Of a DNA stretch of 64,000 nt, positions 12,400-23,203 are shown piece after piece. This DNA comes from Cryptomeria japonica. Lineage: Eukaryota; Streptophyta; Pinopsida; Cupressales; Cupressaceae. The DNA is taken from assembly GCF_030272615.1 (NCBI RefSeq), contig NC_081414.1:913579648-913643647 (forward strand), written 5' to 3'. Position numbers and translations under genes: made by a program. The notes under the pieces were generated by a model. That model did not search any database. It was given only the letters and a program-made list of their open reading frames with translations, and was not told where the DNA came from. The stretch's first letter is position 1; the number at the start of each line of letters is the position of its first letter.

Positions 12400-15300
12400 T
12401 TACAAAACAGATTACCTTTCTATCATACCCAAACCTTTTCTGAAGTGATCAACCTTCACTCTGGAAAGGGGTTTGGTCAGAATATCTGCAGTCTGGTCTC
12501 CTGTATTCACATGCTCCAATTGGATCACATTTTTGTCTACCATATCTCTCACGTAATGATATGGAATCTCAATATGCTTGGATCTATCATGGAACACTGG
12601 ATTCACTGAAAGTTTTATGCAGCTTTGACTATCGCAATGGATAATAGTAGGCTTCATAGGATCACCAAACAATCCTACAAGTAACTTTCTAAGCCACACA
12701 GCTTCTCGAGCAGCCATGGAGGCCGCAATGTATTCGGCCTCGGTGGAACTTTGCACTACAGAAGATTGCTTTCTGCTGATCCAGGATATCATGGCTGATC
12801 CCAAACTGAAGCAGCACCCAGAGGTGATTTTCCTGTCAGTCACACTTCCATCCCAATCTGAATCTGTGAATCCGTGTAGATTAAGATCAACTTTCTCATA
12901 CTTGAGACCAAGATTTAAGGTGCCTTGTAAATATCTCATAATGTGTTTTACTGCAACCAGGTGTATCTCCTTTGGCTCACACATAAACTGACTCAAAGCA
13001 TTCACTGCATAGCAGATATTTGGCCTTGTATTTACCAGGTACATAAGAGACCCAATCATCTGCTTGTATAGAGTGGGGTCAGTAGAAGGTGATTCTGTTG
13101 CTGCTTCTTTAAGTTTATGAAGATCGGTTTCCATTGGAGCAGTCATGGGTCTGCAGTTTAGAATTCCAAATCTCTTCAGGATGTCCAATGTATACTTGCC
13201 TTGGTTTAGAATAATGTTATTAGAATTCCGCCATACTTCCAACCCTAGGAAATAATGAAGGAATCCCAAGTCCTTCATATCAAATTCTTTGGATAGATCT
13301 TTCTTGCATTGATCTATAAGGTGATCTTCTCCTGTGATTAATAAGTCATCAACATATAAAATCAATATTAGTATATCAACTTTGTTATGTTTGTAGTAGA
13401 TATTAAGATCTGCATCATTTTTAGAGAAGCCTAGTTTTGATAGATATGTGTCAATTTTTTCATACCAGGCCCTGGGAGCCTGTTTAAGCCCATATAGAGC
13501 TTTCTTGAGTCTACACACATGAGACTTTGCATGATGAATCTCAAACCCTTTAGGTTCCTCTAGGTATACTTTTTCAAAGATCTCTCCATTAAGAAAAGTT
13601 GTCTTTACATCCATTTGGTGTACCTTCCATCCCTTTGCTGCTGCAATGGCTAGCACAATCCTTACTAAGGTCTGGCTATGGGAGCAAATGTCTTGTCATA
13701 GTCTATTCCTTCCTTTTGAGAGAACCCTATGGCTACAAATCTTGCCTTATGTTTTTCAATATTGCCATCTGCTACATGTTTGATCTTAAAAAGCCATTTA
13801 GAAGAAACAACAGATTTCTTAGTTGGCCTAGGAACAATCTCCCATACATCATTTTTCATTATGGATTGATACTCTTCAGACATAGCATCCTTCCATACTT
13901 GATGTTTAAGGGCATCAGTTACATTGTCAGGTTCATTTTTAGATAGATCATTCATAAGAGCAACATAGGTAGTAAATTTATTAGGCTTTTTGCTTTCTCT
14001 GAAGTTTCCTGAAGGAGCAACAAATCTCTGAGTTTCTTCTACTGTTTTGGTGGCCCATAGTGGTCTTTTCTTGAGATTTCTAGGTGAGTGTTCATTTTCA
14101 TTTTCAGTTTCATCTAGATTCTCCCTCTGAAACTTAGGAGCAAGATTCATCATCTAAGTTAGAAATAGGGACATAGACTTCAGGTTCTATGGAGCTCTGA
14201 GCTCTTTTGAAGGCTAAGTCTTCCTCAAAGATTACATCCCTACTTAGTTCAATATTTCTTTGACCAAGTACATAGATTTTGTAGGCTTTGGAGGTTTCGT
14301 TGTATCCTACAAGCATTCCTCTTTTTCCAGAAGGGTCTAGTTTTAGTCTTTTTTCTTCAGGTACATGGATATAGACAGGACACCCAAATATCCTAAGGTG
14401 GCTGATATTTGGCTTAATTTTAGTGAATACTTCCTCAAGAGTTTTATCTTCAAGATAGGAGTGTGGGCATCTGTTCTGTATATATACAGCGGTGTTGGAT
14501 ACTTCTGCCCAAAGATTTGTGTTAAGGTTTTGATCTAGAATCATGGCCTTGGCAGCTTCGACTATAGTCCTATTTTTCCTTTCAACTACCCCATTTTGTT
14601 GGGGGTTATAAGGTATATTAAGCTCCCTCTTAATCCCATTATCTCTACAAAATTCTCTAAACAAATTTGATGTGTATGCTCCCCCATTGTCAGTTCTCAG
14701 GGTTTTAACTTTGTTTCCTGAGTAGTTTTCAGTTAGTGATTTAAATTCTTTAAACCTAGAGAGGATCTCTTCTGATTCTTTACATTTCAGAAAGTAGATC
14801 CAAGTCTTCCTAGAGTAGTCATCAACAAATATTACATAATACAAGAATCCCCCTAAAGAGGGTACGGACATAGGTCTGCATACATCAGAATGAACTAACT
14901 CTAGAACTTTACTAGTTTTCCTGGTACTATTTTGGAATGTACCCTTGGTATTTTTACCTAGGGCACATCCTTTGCATGCCCTTGAATGATCTTGTTTTAA
15001 CTTAGGTAGACCTATGACAAGGTTTCCCATTGAAGATAAAGCTCTAAAATTCAGATGGCCTAATCTTCTATGCCAAACTTCATTTGCATTAGTGGCTTCA
15101 TGGATTAGGGCTAGGTTGGGTTCTGTGCACAACTCATACAAATAGCCCTGTCTCTATCCAATGGTCTTTGCCTTCTCGATGGAAGAGTTCTTTGGCCAAA
15201 CCAATACTCTGTTGTCCATGAATGTCACTCTGTATCCGTTATCTTCCAGTGCCGATATAGAGACTAGATTCTTTTTGATGTCGGGGACATGTAGTACTCC

Positions 15301-16350
15301 TTCGAGCCGTAAGGATATGTCTGTCTTCAATTTGATGGTGCAGGTTCCCATTCCTCTGACTGGATGTGTGGAGTCATCTCCGATGGTTACTTCCTCATTA
15401 CTCTCCTCTGTCATGGAGTCAAGTACTTCTTTAAACCCTGTGATGTGCCTGGATGAACCACTGTCAATCACCCATGAGTTGATCTTGTTAGAAGCTTGGC
15501 TTGTGAGTGCTGAGTAGAATACATACTTTCCGGAGTCATCTTCCCCTTTAGTCTTTCATGCTTTGGCAAATGTAGCATGTTGCTTGGTTCTTTCCAGGCA
15601 CTTTGCAACATAGTGTCTGAACTAATCACATCTGTAGCATTAGATGTGAGATAAGTCCTTCTTTGAAGTGTTCTTGCCTTGACGACCTTTTCTCTTCCTA
15701 AACTGCCTTTTCTTGTTTTGCTTGGTGGAGTTAGTGTTTAGGACTTGTAGGTCTTCATCTATATTCTTATGTTTTATTCCTTTCTTATTCAGTCTAGATT
15801 CCTCTTGGAGACAATCATCTCTTAGTCTTTCAAACTCAGGATATTTGTCCCTTGCACTGATGCCTTGGACAAATGTTTCCCATGCACTAGGTAACCCATC
15901 TAGAGCAATGAGTGTTAACTCTTTGCTCTGGATCTCATATCCTAGAGTTGATAGTTCATCTCTTAGAGTTGAGATCCTCATGAAGTAGGCGTTTACTGTC
16001 TCTCCTTTGTTCATGGTTATATGATTGATTTCTCGCTTCAAGGCCAGAGTTCGACTTGCATTTGATATCTCAAATGTGTTCACAAGTGCTTTGAACATTT
16101 CAAAAGCCGTTTCATGTTTCTTTATAATGGGCATTATGTTATTTCTCACCCCATCAACAATAATCTTGATTGCTTTTTCATTTCCTTCTAACCATGATGT
16201 TTTGTCAGGTTCGGTCTCTGGTTCCGTAGATTCAGTCTTGATAAAAGTTTCGACTTTGCTCTCCCTTAGAATCATCTTGATTCTGAACTTCCATGCAGAG
16301 AAATCATCACCCACACCAAGTCTATCTTCGAATCTCATAGCATTGGCCAT
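12400..16350 (-). pseudogene. gag-pol coding region of the copia element (fossil)
   Basis: Minus-strand copia polyprotein remains. Gag (about 15.6-16.35 kb) opens with MANAMRFEDRLGVGDDFSAW. A protease signature DSGSSRHITG lies near 15.45 kb. Integrase (about 14.2-15.1 kb) shows WHRRLGHLN, the zinc-binding CKGCALGK, FVDDYSRKTWIYFLK and NGVVERKNRT. Reverse transcriptase (about 12.9-14.0 kb) shows SSKWLFKIKHVADG, QMDVKTTFLNG, ALYGLKQAPRAWY and LYVDDLLITG. RNase H (about 12.4-12.9 kb) shows DSDWDGSVTDRKI and STEAEYIAAS. The order identifies Ty1/copia. The region is broken in about five places and is not expected to give a functional protein. Confidence 0.9.
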
Positions 16351-16426
16351 TAGATAAATAGAATGCTTGATATAAACTAGTTCTTAAATTTTCCACAAAA
16401 TTGAATAGCCTCAGGTTCGATAACTT

Positions 16427-16439
16427 GGCTCTGATACCA
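16427..16439 (-). other. primer-binding site of the copia element
   Basis: TGGTATCAGAGCC on the minus strand starts directly at the inner edge of the 5' LTR. It is the common plant copia PBS, complementary to the 3' end of initiator methionine tRNA. Confidence 0.9.
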
Positions 16440-16574
16440 TGTTGAGACATGGACTAGCTAGGACTCGAACCTAGGACCTTCCATACGCTGCTGGAGTGCT
16501 CTACAACTGAGCTACTGGCCCCTCTTGGACCAGTCCATCGTCGGTCCGAGTGTGGCTTAATTCCAACACCAACA
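16440..16574 (-). repeat. 5' LTR of the copia element (135 bp)
   Basis: TGTTGGTGTTGG...CATGTCTCAACA on the minus strand, followed at once by the PBS and preceded by the GCTAA target duplication. It is far shorter than typical autonomous copia LTRs. More than half of it is a tRNA-like sequence. Confidence 0.95.
16450..16521 (-). other. tRNA-like module with A and B boxes inside the 5' LTR
   Basis: Read on the minus strand, 72 nt fold as a tRNA. The acceptor strands GGGCCAG and CTAGTCC pair at six of seven positions. The D stem is GCTC/GAGC with loop AGTTGTA. A four-pair anticodon-like stem TCCA/TGGA carries an 8-nt loop. The variable loop is AGGTC, and the T arm is CTAGG/CCTAG with loop TTCGAGT. 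TAGCTCAGTTGTAGAGC matches a Pol III A box and GGTTCGAGTCC matches the B box consensus. The irregular anticodon arm prevents a codon assignment, so a functional tRNA is unlikely. An internal Pol III promoter in the LTR is the more interesting reading. Confidence 0.8.
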
Positions 16575-16579
16575 GCTAA
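16575..16579. repeat. 5-bp target site duplication (right)
   Basis: GCTAA, matching 11092-11096. Confidence 0.85.
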
Positions 16580-16720
16580 TACCCTAATTAAAACATTAGA
16601 AACTCATACTACCTACAAGTAACAGGTGCATCAAGATGTGAGAGGTAGTACCTAATTGGAACGTTAAAAGCTCTTACTATCTACAAGTAACAAGATTTGT
16701 TAGATAACTAACAAGATCGG
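16580..16720. repeat. small tandem repeat interrupted by the copia insertion
   Basis: Two diverged copies of a roughly 65-bp unit containing aagatgtgagag, acctaatt, aaactcatacta and ctacaagtaacaag. The beginning of a further copy lies left of the element at about 11080-11096, so joining the flanks across one GCTAA restores the repeat. Confidence 0.6.
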
Positions 16721-17580
16721 AAAAGGCTATCCCAAGATATATTTAACAAATTATATAAATAAAAAGTTACAATATATAAATATTTAACTCAGCGAGTTCC
16801 ACAAGATACTTAAAACAAAACAAGAATAGGGTCCGGTACCTTCCAAATATATCAGCAATTTCCTCCTCACGGCCTTCACCTCCACCACAAAAACAAGAAG
16901 ATAAGGGATTTTTCATTAAGTTTTATGGGATTCTTCATTAAGTTTTGGCTGCTTCGAATACGTTTAAATTTTCACGTTAAGTTAAGTTTTGGCCACTTCG
17001 CAGATATTTCTACGGCGAACGGCGGGATGCTCTACTGCCGAGAGACACAAAATCTTGGGAGGGCCCCCATTAATCCCATTACTTCAAATATGAATGAGGC
17101 AAAACCTGAGTCTCATAAAGTAGCCTTACCTAGAAAATAAACCGAACAAACATATGCTAAATCCGCCATAGCAAGTATGCTTTGGGTACTCTGCATACCT
17201 GCCTTTTTTCCCCTTTTCTAACCTTTACTTTATTCTATCTACCCATTCCACAAGCCGTAGCTACATTTACTTTAGACCCATGTTTTCCCGCGCGTCGGTG
17301 CAAAAGAGTGCAAAACAAAAAATATACATTCGCGGCCATCTATGTACAGCAGGGTTTTAATGCTTGGAAGGCTACGCTCCACGAGACCACAGTGTACACT
17401 GTATCCCATACGCAGTGGGACCTAAAGCGCCAAAATAACCGTCTTTGTCTCTGCAACTTCTCTCTCTTCAGGATGCCTTGATGGGAGCGTTTCGTTAGTT
17501 AGTGGGCCCTCCCTGCATTTAACGTTTTCCCCTTCATCCTTGACTTTCATTACTCCTACTGCCCCACACTAGCCCTCCAA
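16721..17580. other. region upstream of expansin gene A
   Basis: Not clearly related to the upstream DNA of genes B to D except near 17430-17520, where gcgccaaaataaccgtctt and gttagttagtgggcccc resemble conserved promoter blocks of the other copies. A 71-codon frame at 16925-17140 and a 99-codon frame at 17182-17481 have no recognisable product. Confidence 0.4.
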
Positions 17581-17585
17581 ATTTG

Positions 17586-17592
17586 TATAAAA
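17586..17592 (+). promoter_or_regulatory. TATA box of expansin gene A
   Basis: TATAAAA, 121 bp upstream of the ATG at 17707. The other three genes have TATATAAT at a similar distance. Confidence 0.7.
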
Positions 17593-17706
17593 CTACCCCT
17601 TCCTCCCACACATTTGCTCATCTGTATTGTGTGGTCTGCTCTAAGAGATAGCTCTCTGTTCTGTGTGCTTTTAGCGGTTTTCTTTCTACACTTTAGAGAG
17701 AAGATA

Positions 17707-18654
17707 ATGGCGGCGCTGGTAGTTTTAGGGCTTGCTGTTGTGTTAGGCGTTTTCAGTAGGGGTCATGTTGTTTATGGTTCGGGCTGGACTAGCGCCCACG
17801 CTACCTTTTATGGAGGCAACGACGCAACTGGAACTATGGGTAAATACTACTAACTTTAGGTAGTCCTTCCAATGTTAAGTGTTTCAGTTTCAAGGTATTT
17901 TAACATTAAGATTTGACACTTCGGTTCTCAATGCAGGTGGGGCTTGTGGGTATGGAAATCTTTACAGCCAAGGATATGGCACTAAAACGGCAGCACTAAG
18001 TACTGCTCTGTTCAACAACGGGCTCAGCTGCGGAGCATGCTACGAAATAAAGTGCAACGACGACCCACAATGGTGCTTGCCCTCCTCAATCGTTGTCACC
18101 GCCACCAACTTCTGCCCGCCCAACAATGCACTCCCTAACAACAACGGCGGGTGGTGCAATCCTCCCCTGGAGCATTTTGACCTCTCGGAGCCCGTTTTCC
18201 AGAACATTGCCAAGTATAGAGCTGGAATTGTGCCTGTCGTGTACAGGAGGTAAGTTTTCTTTAAAACCATTCCTTTTTCTATCCTATGCTGTGACTGAGA
18301 TTTGAATTAGGGGTTAAGTACATAATCTGTATGATTGTTTGTTGCAGGGTGTCCTGCCACCGCAAGGGAGGAATTAGGTTCACCATAAACGGGCATTCAT
18401 ACTTCAATCTGGTGCTGATCACGAACGTTGGGGGAGCAGGGGATGTGCATGCTGTGTCAATAAAGGGCTCAAAGACTGGTTGGCAGGCAATGTCACGCAA
18501 CTGGGGCCAAAACTGGCAGAGCAACACTTTCTTGGATGGGCAGAGCCTTTCTTTCAAGGTCACTACCAGTGATGGAAAGACCGTCACTTCCTATAACGTG
18601 GCTCACGCTGGCTGGCAATTTGGCCAAACTTTTAGCGGGTCTCAGATACGGTAG
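17707..18654 (+). CDS. EXPA: alpha-expansin (gene A)
   Basis: Secreted wall-loosening protein of the alpha-expansin family, which acts non-enzymatically on cellulose-xyloglucan contacts during acid growth. Exons 17707-17839, 17937-18249 and 18348-18654 encode 250 residues, typical for EXPA. Both introns are GT-AG. Residues 1-24 form a signal peptide with hydrophobic core [14 protein letters not shown]. The first domain (about 25-150) has [15 protein letters not shown] (45-59), the cysteines at 48, 76, 79, 84, 91, 104 and 118, and the HFD motif at 124-126. The C-terminal wall-binding domain has conserved tryptophans in [14 protein letters not shown] chose the ATG at 17707 because it gives the signal peptide directly; an in-frame upstream ATG at 17614 would add unrelated sequence. 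Oddly, it ends SGSQIR. This is the only copy with a canonical GT donor in intron 2. Confidence 0.97.
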
Positions 18655-19662
18655 CTTCTAGCTAATTTGTAATCACAGCTAGTGGGTATGTTAGCGATGA
18701 TATATTTTAGGGCTAAGATTCTAGTTTTAGTATGTCTACTCAGCCAGGGACTCTGTTATTTGGGTATTTTGGGTGTTTTGAATGTATTGTGGGGATGCCG
18801 GGGTGGCTAGGAAACGCCACCCGTTCCCTTTACACTTGACAAATGGTAGTTGTCTTTTTGGTTATAACTGTAATGTGGTTAATAGGCGTTATCTGGCAGA
18901 GGAGGTTTGTCGCCACCCGCACTTACTAACGCCATTTCCAGTGATGTAAAAGAGTGTGTTGTATTCAAGGAAATATTTCCCATACATTGTTGTGCAAGTC
19001 TTGTGTCCTCAGCAAGTATAAAAAAGGTATAAAAAAAGTTAAAAAGAAAATGTCAATGTGACACGAAATGTGCATTTAACTGATCTATTTTCTATTTGGC
19101 GTTGTACTCATTTCTGGAATCTGATGATAAGTGGTATAACTTTGGTGTGATTTTTTTTCATTTTCTTAAAGTTTATTCAAATTTTAATATGTTCAGTTTT
19201 CATCATATTCTTATAGTTTTCATTATATTCTTATGTATATATTCTATTAAGTTTGTTTTATTAATGCATATATAACATACCTTTATTACATTTGGATAAA
19301 GGTATTATACATTCTAATATGATTGTGTGCTTTCACAAGGTCATTTTCATGGTTTTCAAGTTGACCTCATGACTGAGGACTTTACCTTTGTCTGTTTAAA
19401 GTTCAAATTCAAAATTTGGCAAATTACCTTCTAATTAGATGCTATATGCTATTATTTAAAGGCATTTAATTGTGTTCACTTCATACCCTCACAATATATC
19501 GTCTCATTTCAAAGAATTGAAGGGTAGGAGTGAAGGGCACCACATCATGATTGGGTGGACACTAAAGGAAAAAGCAAAAATCTGAGTTAGATTCAACAAC
19601 CACATCAAAATGTAGAATAACATCAAAATGTAGAATAATATCCAAGTAAAGAAGACAATGAT
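18655..19662 (+). other. 3' region of gene A, duplicon DNA
   Basis: The first about 350 bp include the likely 3' UTR and align with the same positions after genes B, C and D (shared agcttctagcta, cgccacccgt and acgccatttccagt). No clear AATAAA is present for A. From about 19020 the sequence is duplicon DNA shared with 23828, 46177 and 51808. A 19-bp unit (acatcaaaatgtagaata type) is duplicated at 19604-19640. Confidence 0.6.
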
Positions 19663-19868
19663 TCTATGTTGAGGTTCAATGTTTTTTTTCAGACCTTTGT
19701 TCTAGTCAGCCTTATGTTGACTGTTATGTTAAGGGTTGTACATTCATTTGTAAATGGTTATGCATACTTGCTGATATGTAATCTTGTAATGATTCACCTA
19801 TTTTCATTTTATATGGCTGCCTATTTGCAGCTCCTATTTCTGTAATCTTTTGCTCTTTTTCAATAAAA
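19663..19868 (+). mobile_element. poly(A)-tailed retroposon, likely 5'-truncated LINE 3' end
   Basis: A 206-bp segment absent from the paralogous position after gene B (near 24325). It is flanked by the direct repeat aaagaagacaatgat (19648-19662 and 19869-19883) and ends with ttttcaataaaaaa. A target duplication of 13-15 bp plus an A-rich 3' end indicates target-primed reverse transcription. There is no coding sequence and no tRNA-type A or B box, so a truncated LINE tail is favoured over a SINE. Confidence 0.75.
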
Positions 19869-20889
19869 AAAGAAGACAATGATCATTTTAAGGATGATAG
19901 TGGTTCTTGTATACTTTTTCTCAAATCTTAACATCCATATTTGGGTGCACAAAGATGTCAAGAGAGCCAAAGTAAAGAGCGAAACCCTAATGCCTATAGT
20001 AGATTTAGAAAACTATGGCACTATACAAAATTGAGGAATTATCTTGTAAACCAAGAAGACATCAATCATTTTGTTAGCAAGGGCATGGTTGTTGGTGTCA
20101 AGTAGTAGAAAGAGAACCATTTTTTCTTGTCATTCACCTTTGGCGCATCTTTTAATGAGACGAGACCCACTAGAATTGCCCTACTATGAACCTTAGCATC
20201 CATTTATAGGTGTATTTGTTAGTAGTGAAGTCTAAATGTGGTTGAAAAATTATGGCAGATTTTTATCCTTGAGGCAACAGAGTCAAAAAAAGAGGAAATT
20301 GGAAGTCCAAAATTTTGAGGATAACAACTTGATCAATGTATGAGGCTTTGAAGATGTGGTTATGGAGAAAAATACAACCAATACACGTGATGAACAAGAT
20401 GAACCAATACTCGTGCCAAAAGACCATTGTGAAATTAATTCTAATTATGCTAATTATAATTTGTTAGTCAAATATAACAAATTGTTTGAATTAATTCTAT
20501 TTAAATGAAGCTCATTTTAGCAATCTCTATCCCAACATAATATTGTGTAATTAATTCTTATTATGCTAATGACAATTCATTATCCTTACAAAATCTTGAA
20601 AAAGATATCTCTTATATGATGGATATATTGAAGTCTGTATTGTGTTGTTTCAAGATCTATGTTCTTGCCAAGATAAAACTAAATTCTTGATGGCTCAAAC
20701 AAGGCCTGTTTCCTAATGAATTCCTCGGAAATGGAAACAAATCAAATATAGAGAAATTATGAGGTACCTCTAAATTACCCTTTGGTATTGGAGTTTCTCT
20801 CTTTGATATGTGGAACTAGTATCTTAATAAAGTCAAGAATAAACATTTATTTAATTAATTAGTCATTACTTATATTAACATATTTGGGA
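19869..20889. other. duplicon A downstream DNA
   Basis: Continues the paralogy with 24325-24960 (shared ggatgatagtggttc, catatttgggtgca and aaatgtggttgaaaa) to about 20470, then diverges. No gene seen. Confidence 0.5.
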
Positions 20890-22149
20890 TATTCATAATT
20901 TGAAACAAATGTTATACATTAAGCCCTGAACATCATATCCAATTTCTACAAGATTATAATTTTGACTTAGCATCGAACATGATACAGTTTAATGCCTAGT
21001 TTCAGTGTTCAAGTTTTGCATCAACTTTCAAAAGCATACACCAATAAAGGGATACATTTCCAACTTCACTGGACCTAGGAGAGCTTATTTATTAATTGTA
21101 CTGAGATCATTGATTCATCATTACCACTTTCATCTTGGAAGAGATTCTTCCACATGTTTGGCTAACTACACATTACATTGCATTATCTTGTCGTTGACTA
21201 AGTCTACTTCTAATGCTAAAAGTTGCTATATAAACATTTCTCATCATCATTTGAAAACAATTAGTTCAATGAGTTTGTGTTCCTAGCTTAACATTAACAT
21301 CTCATTGCAATCATTTGAATTCTTTAATTTACACATAATGGTGTGTATATGTAATCAACTAGTTGTGACCTAGCATGTTAGGAACCCATTGTAACATACT
21401 ATAATTCATTTATGAGTGCAAATTATTAAAAATCATATGATTGTTTTATTGTTTTATAGTATAATTTTTCATCATATTACATAATTGAATAATCTTTTAT
21501 TAAATCCTTCTTTCATAACTATTTCAAACAAAAGTTAATAATACTAAAAACATTACCATACAAATTTCAAAATAACCAAAAACCTCCATATACCTCAACC
21601 AAACCCTAGAATTACATCAACAATCATAAATTAAAATTAAATGTTGATGTAAATAAAATGGTCGCTATTTTGAAACTACAAATATAATTTAGTCGAATAA
21701 AATGGTACCAGAAAGGAGAAAGGTAATAAGGTAAGACTAAGTACTGAAAAGAACATTGGACAAGGGGATGCCATGACGACATTCCATCGACAGAAAGATG
21801 CAAAGACAGCCTCGAATTATGCTTTGGCTGTCCTGTAACTAACCTTCGGTCATATTCTCTACACTTTTGTTAGTTAAAGAATTTTGCTTTAAACAAGTCG
21901 GCTTGAAAAGTTGGAAATGCCGAAGGATCTATTCAAACGGTTGTAGTAAATTTTGAAAACAGAGGCCACTACAGTCTAGTCTCTGCGACGCCCACTGGGC
22001 TCCAAAGCCCCAAGTAACCGTCTTACTGTTTGTTAGTGGGCCCATCTTCCAGGCTTTTACCTTTTCTCCCTTCTTCCTTGCTACTAGCTAGGTGTTATAA
22101 TTTATTCCTACTGCTACCCTTTATCCACAAAACAGGGTCTACAAACTTG
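20890..22149 (+). promoter_or_regulatory. upstream region of expansin gene B (duplicon block)
   Basis: Shared with 39900-41150 (C), 48840-50139 (D) and 52150-53931 (E). The part nearest the gene is best conserved, with ctaaccttcggtcatattct, ttgttagttaaagaatt, caaacggttgtagtaaa and gttagtgggcccatcttcca. CGGTTG-type MYB sites are present. The remote half contains only decayed open frames. Confidence 0.6.
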
Positions 22150-22157
22150 TATATAAT
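22150..22157 (+). promoter_or_regulatory. TATA box of expansin gene B
   Basis: TATATAAT 116 bp before the ATG at 22266, in the same context (aaacttg before it, tcccatc after it) as in C and D. Confidence 0.75.
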
Positions 22158-22265
22158 ATATCCCATCACCCCTGCCATTTGCATGTATGTTTCTACTCTG
22201 CACTAAGAGGAGTGTTGTTTGCATAGCCTGTCTGCTCTACAGTTGGTGTTGTTTGTCTGCAGCAA

Positions 22266-23203
22266 ATGGCGGTGCTGGTAGTGTTTAGGCTTGCTATGGT
22301 GTTGGGCGTTTTCACTGGAGCTCAGCTTGTTTATGGTTCAGGCTGGACTAACGCCCACGCTACCTTTTACGGAGGCAGCGACGCATCAGGAACCATGGGT
22401 GTGTAGTTGTACTCGCTTTAGTTAGTCCTTCCAATGTTGAGTGTTTCAGCTTCAGGGTTTTTCAAACAGTAAGATACATTTTGGTTTTAAATGCAGGTGG
22501 GGCTTGTGGGTATGGAAATCTTTACAGCCAAGGATATGGCACTAAAACGGCAGCACTGAGCACTGCTCTGTTCAACAACGGGCTCAGCTGTGGAGCGTGC
22601 TACGAGATAAAGTGCAACGACGTCCCACAATGGTGCCTCTCTTCCTCAGTCGTTGTCACCGCTACCAACTTCTGCCCGCCCAACGATGCGCTTCCTAACG
22701 ACAACGGTGGGTGGTGTAATCCTCCACTTGAGCATTTTGACCTCTCGGAGCCCGTTTTTCAGAAAATTGCCAAGTATAGAGCTGGAATTGTACCTGTCGT
22801 GTACAGGAGGCAAGTTTTCTTCAAATCATTCCTTTTTGTTTTCCATGGTCTGACTGAATTCGGGCTCAACAGGTTCTGGCTGTTTGCTTGTTGCAGGGTG
22901 CCCTGCCACCGCAAGGGAGGAATTCGATTCACCATAAACGGGCATTCATACTTCAATCTGGTGCTAATAACGAGCGTTGGGGGAGCAGGGGATGTGCATG
23001 CGGTTTCAATAAAGGGCTCAAAGACTGGTTGGCAGGCAATGTCACGCAACTGGGGCCAAAACTGGCAGAGCAACACTTTCTTGGATGGGCAGAGCCTTTC
23101 CTTCAAGGTCACTACCAGCGATGGAAAAACCGTCACTTCCTACAACGTGGCTCCCTCTGGCTGGCAATTTGGCCAAACTTTTAGCGGGTCTCAGATACGT
23201 TAG
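22266..23203 (+). CDS. EXPA: alpha-expansin (gene B)
   Basis: Same three-exon EXPA structure as gene A: exons 22266-22398, 22497-22809 and 22897-23203, 250 residues. The signal peptide [16 protein letters not shown] carries an arginine inside its hydrophobic core, unlike the other copies. HFD at 124-126, all domain-1 cysteines and the C-terminal WGQNW block are kept. Substitutions include CNDVPQ for CNDDPQ and VFQKIAKYR. Intron 1 uses gtgtgt. Intron 2 starts AG|GCAAGT, a GC-AG intron shared with C and D; it is 87 bp, a multiple of three, and lacks an in-frame stop, so a retained intron would simply add 29 residues between the domains. Likely functional, although the signal-peptide change deserves a look. 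Confidence 0.95.

Larger units (their letters stand above)
11097..16574 (-). mobile_element. Ty1/copia retrotransposon with 135-bp LTRs
   Basis: A structurally complete copia-type element of 5,478 bp on the minus strand. It has LTRs at both ends (TG...CA), an initiator-Met-type primer-binding site, a polypurine tract and a 5-bp GCTAA target duplication. Order on the minus strand is LTR, PBS, gag, protease, integrase, reverse transcriptase, RNase H, a non-coding tail of about 1.2 kb, PPT, LTR. Integrase before reverse transcriptase defines Ty1/copia. The LTRs differ at about 10 of 135 positions (about 7%), so the insertion is old; an absolute age depends on the slow substitution rates of gymnosperms. 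The coding region is broken, with about five breaks. The LTRs are exceptionally short and each contains a tRNA-like module. Confidence 0.95.

Noticed and set aside
16440-16574. A host tRNA gene at 16450-16521
   Set aside because: The same sequence is in both LTRs, its ends coincide with LTR parts and its anticodon arm is irregular, so it belongs to the element.
18040-18587. Antisense open frames opposite the expansin exons
   Set aside because: They recur opposite all four genes and follow from the coding sequence of the sense strand.
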